Below are positions 4,856 through 7,699 of a stretch of DNA of 7,699 nt, piece after piece (the stretch's first letter is position 1; the number at the start of each line of letters is the position of its first letter). This stretch comes from Spirochaetia bacterium (lineage in GTDB: Bacteria; Spirochaetota; Spirochaetia; DTKZ01), in NCBI GenBank assembly GCA_031270615.1, contig JAISXE010000216.1:1-7699 (forward strand). The letters are read 5' to 3'. The position numbers and the translations under genes are program-made. Below the pieces are notes generated by a model. That model was not told where the DNA came from, did not search any database, and saw only the letters and a list, made by a program, of their open reading frames with translations.

Positions 4856-7032
4856 AAACAAAAAAAACGGAGGCCGGGGTTTTCCCAAATCCAGAGGGGC
4901 AGGGCGGATTCCCTTTTTTCAACCGCGAGCTAAGTTGGCTTGAGTTCAACAAACGGGTTCTGGGCGAAGCGCGCAACAAAAACCTCAGGCTCCTTGAGCG
5001 CCTCAAGTTCCTCTCGATAGTAAGCTCCAATCTGGATGAGTTTTTCCAGGTCCGCGTCGCTTCCCTGCGCCGCCAGCTTGCCTCGGGGAATTACCTCACC
5101 GACCCTGCGGGGATGAGTCCCGCCTCGCAGCTTGAGGCGGTTTACCGGGAGGCCCGCAAACTCGTGTCGCGCCAGTACCGCTGCCTGCACGAGGAGATTC
5201 TGCCGCAGCTTGCCGCCGGGGGGCTGGCCTTCCTCCTTCCCAAAGATTATACGGACGCGCAAAAAGCTTTTCTTTCCGACTTTTTTGACAGGGAGATTTT
5301 CCCCGTGCTGACCCCCTTCCGCATGAGGAAAGAAGAAAACATCCTTTCGCCCGGCAACCTGAAGCTCCACGCGGCCTTTCTCCTGGAGGCCGGCGCGGGG
5401 GCCAAGCCACCTGAGCGGGAGGAAGAGGCCCCGCTTGTCGTCGCGGTGCATATTCCTTCGGTTCTGCCCCGCGTCATTTTCCTGCCCAAATCCCCCGGCG
5501 GCAGGGGAAAGGTTTGTTTTACCCTGCTGGAATACGCCGTTCTGGAAAACTCGTTCCGGCTTTTTGAGGGCTACGCGATAAAGGAAAGCATCCTGTTCCG
5601 CGTTACCCGAGACGCGGATATCGGCGTGGACGAGGAGCGGGACGAGGATTTTGTTGACGCGATGGAGGAGGTACTCGTGCGCCGCGAGAACAGCGCCGTG
5701 GTAAGGCTGTCGGTAACGGGCACGAGCAGCGCGCTGCGCGACATGCTGGTTTCGTTTTTGGGAATAGGCCCCCCGGAGGTGTTTGAATGCCAGGACCCCA
5801 TTGACATGGCCGGCCTTGATCCGGCTTTGTTTCCCGGTTTTGACAACCTGCGCGAGGAGGGCTGGAACCCGCCGGGCGCCCATGGGGAGGAGCCTGTCTG
5901 GGAAACCCTGAAGCAGAGGGATATCCTGCTGCACCACCCCTACGATTCCTTCCAGACCGTCGTGAGGCTTCTGGGCGAAGCCGCCTCCGACCCGGCGGTG
6001 CTTGCCCTGAAGATTACCCTGTACCGCACCTCGGGCGATTCCCCCATCATCCAGGCGCTGGAACGCGCGGCGCAAAACGGCAAGCAGGTAACGGCCTTTA
6101 TGGAACTGAAGGCCCGTTTTGACGAGGGGCGGAACATCGAATGGGCGCAGAGGCTGCGGAGGGCCGGTGCCATTGTCATATACGGCGTCGCCTATTTGAA
6201 GGTACACGCGAAGGCGCTGTTGGTTATACGCAGGGAGAAGGCCGCCGTGCGGCGCTATGTGCATCTGGCCACGGGCAATTACAACGACAAAACGGCGCGC
6301 CTGTATACGGATGTAGGCTTCCTTACCAGCAGGGACGATATCGCCTGCGACGTGTCGCTTTTTTTTAACGCCGTCACCGGCTACTCGGTTATACCCAGCC
6401 TGCAAAAACTGGTCATGGCGCCCGCGAACATGAAGAGCCGCCTGATTTCGCTTATCGAGAGGGAGGCAGCCCTGGCCACAAAAAAAAGCCCCGGCCTTAT
6501 CATGGCGAAGATGAACTCCCTGGCTGACCCGGAAATAATCGCGGCCCTGTACCTGGCCTCGCAGAAAGGCGTGAAAATCAGGCTGATCGTCCGCGGCATC
6601 TGCATGCTGGTGCCGGGGGTGAAAAACGTGAGCGAGAACATCAGCGTGATCAGCATCGTTGACAGGTTCCTGGAGCATTCGCGCGTGTTTTACTTTTCCG
6701 GCGCGGGCGAGGAGGAGGTGTTTCTTTCCTCCGCCGACTGGATGCCGCGCAACCTTGAGCGGCGTGTCGAATTGATGTTTCCCGTCGAGCAGCGGGACTT
6801 GAAAAAACGCCTTGTCCATATCCTGAAGACCTGCCTTCTGGACAATGCCCAGGCCCACGAGCTGCAAAGCAGCGGCGTCTACGAAAGGCGCAGGTGCGAC
6901 AACCCGAAAAAAGCCCTGCGGAGCCAGCGGGTTTTTTACGAGGAGGCCCTTGAGGAGGCGCGGGAAGCCGAAAGGGCCGGCAAGAAGGAATTCGCCGTCA
7001 GGCGCAGGCCGCCCGCAGGGGCGCAAAAATAA
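4852..7032 (+). CDS. ppk1: Polyphosphate kinase 1
   Basis: PPK1 reversibly transfers the terminal phosphate of ATP to polyphosphate. All four domains appear in 726 residues, slightly longer than E. coli (688). The N domain begins with F-F-N-R-E-L-S-W-L-E-F-N (22-33). The head domain includes L-T-P-F-R and S-P-G-N-L. The C1 and C2 phospholipase-D-like domains follow. The autophosphorylated His is H452 in L-K-V-H-A-K and the second catalytic His is H609 in L-E-H-S-R. R392 (L-Y-R-T-S-G-D-S-P) and R422 (K-A-R-F-D-E) match E. coli R375 and R405. All four sit at a constant offset of 17 from E. coli numbering, so the core has no net insertion between them and should be active. The last 40 or so residues are a basic, Arg/Lys-rich extension. 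The start overlaps the ppx stop (ATGA) and has no well-placed Shine-Dalgarno, indicating coupled translation. It is the last gene of the run. Confidence 0.97.
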   Translation: MKTKKTEAGVFPNPEGQGGFPFFNRELSWLEFNKRVLGEARNKNLRLLERLKFLSIVSSNLDEFFQVRVASLRRQLASGNYLTDPAGMSPASQLEAVYREARKLVSRQYRCLHEEILPQLAAGGLAFLLPKDYTDAQKAFLSDFFDREIFPVLTPFRMRKEENILSPGNLKLHAAFLLEAGAGAKPPEREEEAPLVVAVHIPSVLPRVIFLPKSPGGRGKVCFTLLEYAVLENSFRLFEGYAIKESILFRVTRDADIGVDEERDEDFVDAMEEVLVRRENSAVVRLSVTGTSSALRDMLVSFLGIGPPEVFECQDPIDMAGLDPALFPGFDNLREEGWNPPGAHGEEPVWETLKQRDILLHHPYDSFQTVVRLLGEAASDPAVLALKITLYRTSGDSPIIQALERAAQNGKQVTAFMELKARFDEGRNIEWAQRLRRAGAIVIYGVAYLKVHAKALLVIRREKAAVRRYVHLATGNYNDKTARLYTDVGFLTSRDDIACDVSLFFNAVTGYSVIPSLQKLVMAPANMKSRLISLIEREAALATKKSPGLIMAKMNSLADPEIIAALYLASQKGVKIRLIVRGICMLVPGVKNVSENISVISIVDRFLEHSRVFYFSGAGEEEVFLSSADWMPRNLERRVELMFPVEQRDLKKRLVHILKTCLLDNAQAHELQSSGVYERRRCDNPKKALRSQRVFYEEALEEAREAERAGKKEFAVRRRPPAGAQK

Positions 7033-7072
7033 GGCCCTCCCCGCGCGGAAGAATAAGACAAACCGCGGACCT

Positions 7073-7092
7073 CACAGACAGACACAGACAGA
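7073..7092. repeat. Perfect 10-bp tandem duplication
   Basis: CACAGACAGA occurs twice in direct tandem, one DNA helical turn per copy. It lies 41 nt after the ppk1 stop and just before the DnaA-box-like pair. It is non-coding on both strands as far as can be seen. Confidence 0.8.
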
Positions 7093-7093
7093 A

Positions 7094-7122
7094 TGTGGAG
7101 AAAGAGGGTGAAGTGTGGATAA
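7094..7122. promoter_or_regulatory. Pair of DnaA-box-like 9-mers, 20 bp apart
   Basis: TGTGGATAA at 7114-7122 is the exact reverse complement of the consensus DnaA box TTATCCACA. TGTGGAGAA at 7094-7102 matches 8 of 9 positions. The two are in the same orientation and exactly 20 bp apart, so they lie on the same face of the helix. A T-rich stretch follows (AATTTTTGTTT, 7124-7134). Binding of DnaA is inferred from sequence only; dnaA itself is not in the window. Confidence 0.5.
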
Positions 7123-7174
7123 GAATTTTTGTTTCAGGCTTTGATACGCCCCCTGGCGCGGGCCGTGAAAGTAA

Positions 7175-7206
7175 GCCCGCAAAATCGCTTTCGCGATTTT
7201 GCGGGC
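7175..7206. terminator. Perfect hairpin between convergent genes, probable terminator
   Basis: Fourteen-base arms (GCCCGCAAAATCGC and its reverse complement) flank a 4-nt loop. Read on the - strand the loop is GAAA closed by C-G, a stable GNRA-type tetraloop, and the following bases TTACTTTC are T-rich. On the + strand the loop is TTTC and no T run follows. It therefore fits best as the terminator of the - strand gene ending at 7225, 18 nt away, and may also stop ppk1 transcription. A second GCGGGC at 7158-7163 can pair with 7175-7180 and compete with this fold. Confidence 0.65.
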
Positions 7207-7224
7207 GTTCCGTATGACTGCCTC

Positions 7225-7699
7225 CTAATTTCCCACCGTGAAGGTGATGGTTTTTGAATAGGGCGTGCCCTGTAAGCTCACTTCCAGGCTTACGTAGTGC
7301 TCCCCCGCAGAATAATCGGCCGCGGCAAGGGTAAGGGTTTTGCCCTCGCTCCCCGCGTCCGCGGGTTTGTGCGCGCCGTCCACTTCCCAGTAGTAGCTGT
7401 CGAAATCGCCCTGCACGCTCAGCTCGTGGCTGTTGGGCGAGCCTGTTTTGTAAATGGTAAAGCTGGACAAAGCGCTTCCCGCCGGGTCGTCCGGCACGGT
7501 GGGATAGACAAGGGTAATCCCGGCCTGGTTTTGGACCGTAAGGGCCGCGCTGCTTATGGCGCCGGAGTAGCCTTCCCGGCCCACCGTTACGGAAACGCCG
7601 TAGCCCGCATCGGCGGCGACGGGCGTGTAGCTCGCGCCGGTCCCGCCCGCGATGTCCGCGCCGCCGCGCTTCCACTGGTAGGAAATGGTTCCGGTCCCG
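7225..7699 (-). CDS. Ig-like repeat surface protein, C-terminal fragment
   Basis: The reading frame is open from the right edge to a TAG stop at 7225-7227, giving the last 157 or so residues; the start and any signal peptide lie outside the window. Two beta-sandwich modules are visible. The first contains I-S-Y-Q-W-K-R, then G-A-S-Y-T-P-V-A-A-D and V-S-V-T-V, the pattern of bacterial Ig-like repeats found in many copies in treponeme surface proteins and lipoproteins. The second contains S-F-T-I-Y-K-T-G-S-P-N-S-H-E-L, S-Y-Y-W-E-V-D-G, T-L-T-L-A-A-A-D-Y and a final Y-S-K-T-I-T-F-T-V-G-N. There is no Cys and no visible membrane anchor in this part. A role in adhesion or the cell envelope is inferred from the domain type. 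It is convergent with ppk1 and so a separate transcription unit. A GTG at 7582-7584 is in frame but lies inside a domain, so it is not the real start. Confidence 0.85.
   Translation of the reverse strand, partial: GTGTISYQWKRGGADIAGGTGASYTPVAADAGYGVSVTVGREGYSGAISSAALTVQNQAGITLVYPTVPDDPAGSALSSFTIYKTGSPNSHELSVQGDFDSYYWEVDGAHKPADAGSEGKTLTLAAADYSAGEHYVSLEVSLQGTPYSKTITFTVGN

Noticed and set aside
3377..4888. Long - strand open frame of 503 codons opposite the cmk-like and ppx-like genes
   Set aside because: It crosses the junction of two well-supported genes, has no domain and has no plausible initiation context.
4930..7026. Long - strand open frame of 698 codons opposite ppk1
   Set aside because: It is the mirror of a highly conserved PPK1 frame and shows no motif of its own. 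Length alone is explained by codon bias.
3311..7110. Shared 10-mer AAAGAGGGTG at 3311-3320 and 7101-7110
   Set aside because: In a window of this size many 10-mer matches are expected by chance, and the contexts differ.
7113..7217. Tiny 34-codon + strand frame with GTG start after a GAGGG
   Set aside because: The ribosome binding site is imperfect, the frame runs through the terminator hairpin, and the product has no recognisable feature. The DnaA-box reading explains the same bases better.

Overview
The window reads as GC-rich bacterial chromosome from a spirochaete, most likely a host-associated Treponema or a close relative of the termite-gut type. This placement is inferred. It rests on the SYQWK-type Ig-like repeat protein at the right edge, a short Cmk-like kinase with a GCGN P-loop, the spirochaete/Firmicute-like flavour of MurC and the hairpin-rich intergenic DNA. 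No rRNA, tRNA, CRISPR array, insertion sequence or prophage gene is visible.

Layout, left to right. Bases 52-687 (+) encode a small coiled-coil plus PD-(D/E)XK nuclease-like protein of the DUF3782 type, with a good ribosome binding site. Bases 688-971 hold no gene but are structured: three GC-rich hairpins in 741-876 that look like an interspersed repeat, then a pyrimidine-rich stretch, then a near-consensus sigma70 promoter (TTTACA, 17 nt, TATAGT) whose predicted +1 is the A of the murC ATG.

Bases 972-7032 (+) are a compact run of five co-directional genes: murC, yicC (TTG start, Shine-Dalgarno overlapping the murC stop), a cytidylate-kinase-like gene (GTG start), a ppx/gppA-type gene, and ppk1, whose start overlaps the ppx stop as ATGA. 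Together they cover one cytoplasmic peptidoglycan precursor step, an RNA-processing factor, a nucleotide-kinase fold and a polyphosphate synthesis/degradation pair.

Two of the five proteins keep their family fold but have changed key residues. The Cmk-like protein has Asn where the P-loop Lys should be, and the Ppx-like protein reads E-A-G-A-G-T-T-R where the family has D-I-G-G-G-S-T-E. PPK1, by contrast, keeps both catalytic histidines and both key arginines.

Bases 7033-7224 separate ppk1 from a convergent gene. They contain a perfect 10-bp tandem duplication, a perfect DnaA-box 9-mer with an 8/9 copy exactly 20 bp away, and a perfect 14-bp-arm hairpin. Bases 7225-7699 (-) are the C-terminal end of a secreted or surface Ig-like repeat protein that runs off the right edge.

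I see no complete novel multi-gene system. The best leads are the altered active sites in the polyphosphate operon, the predicted leaderless murC transcript and the DnaA-box cluster.
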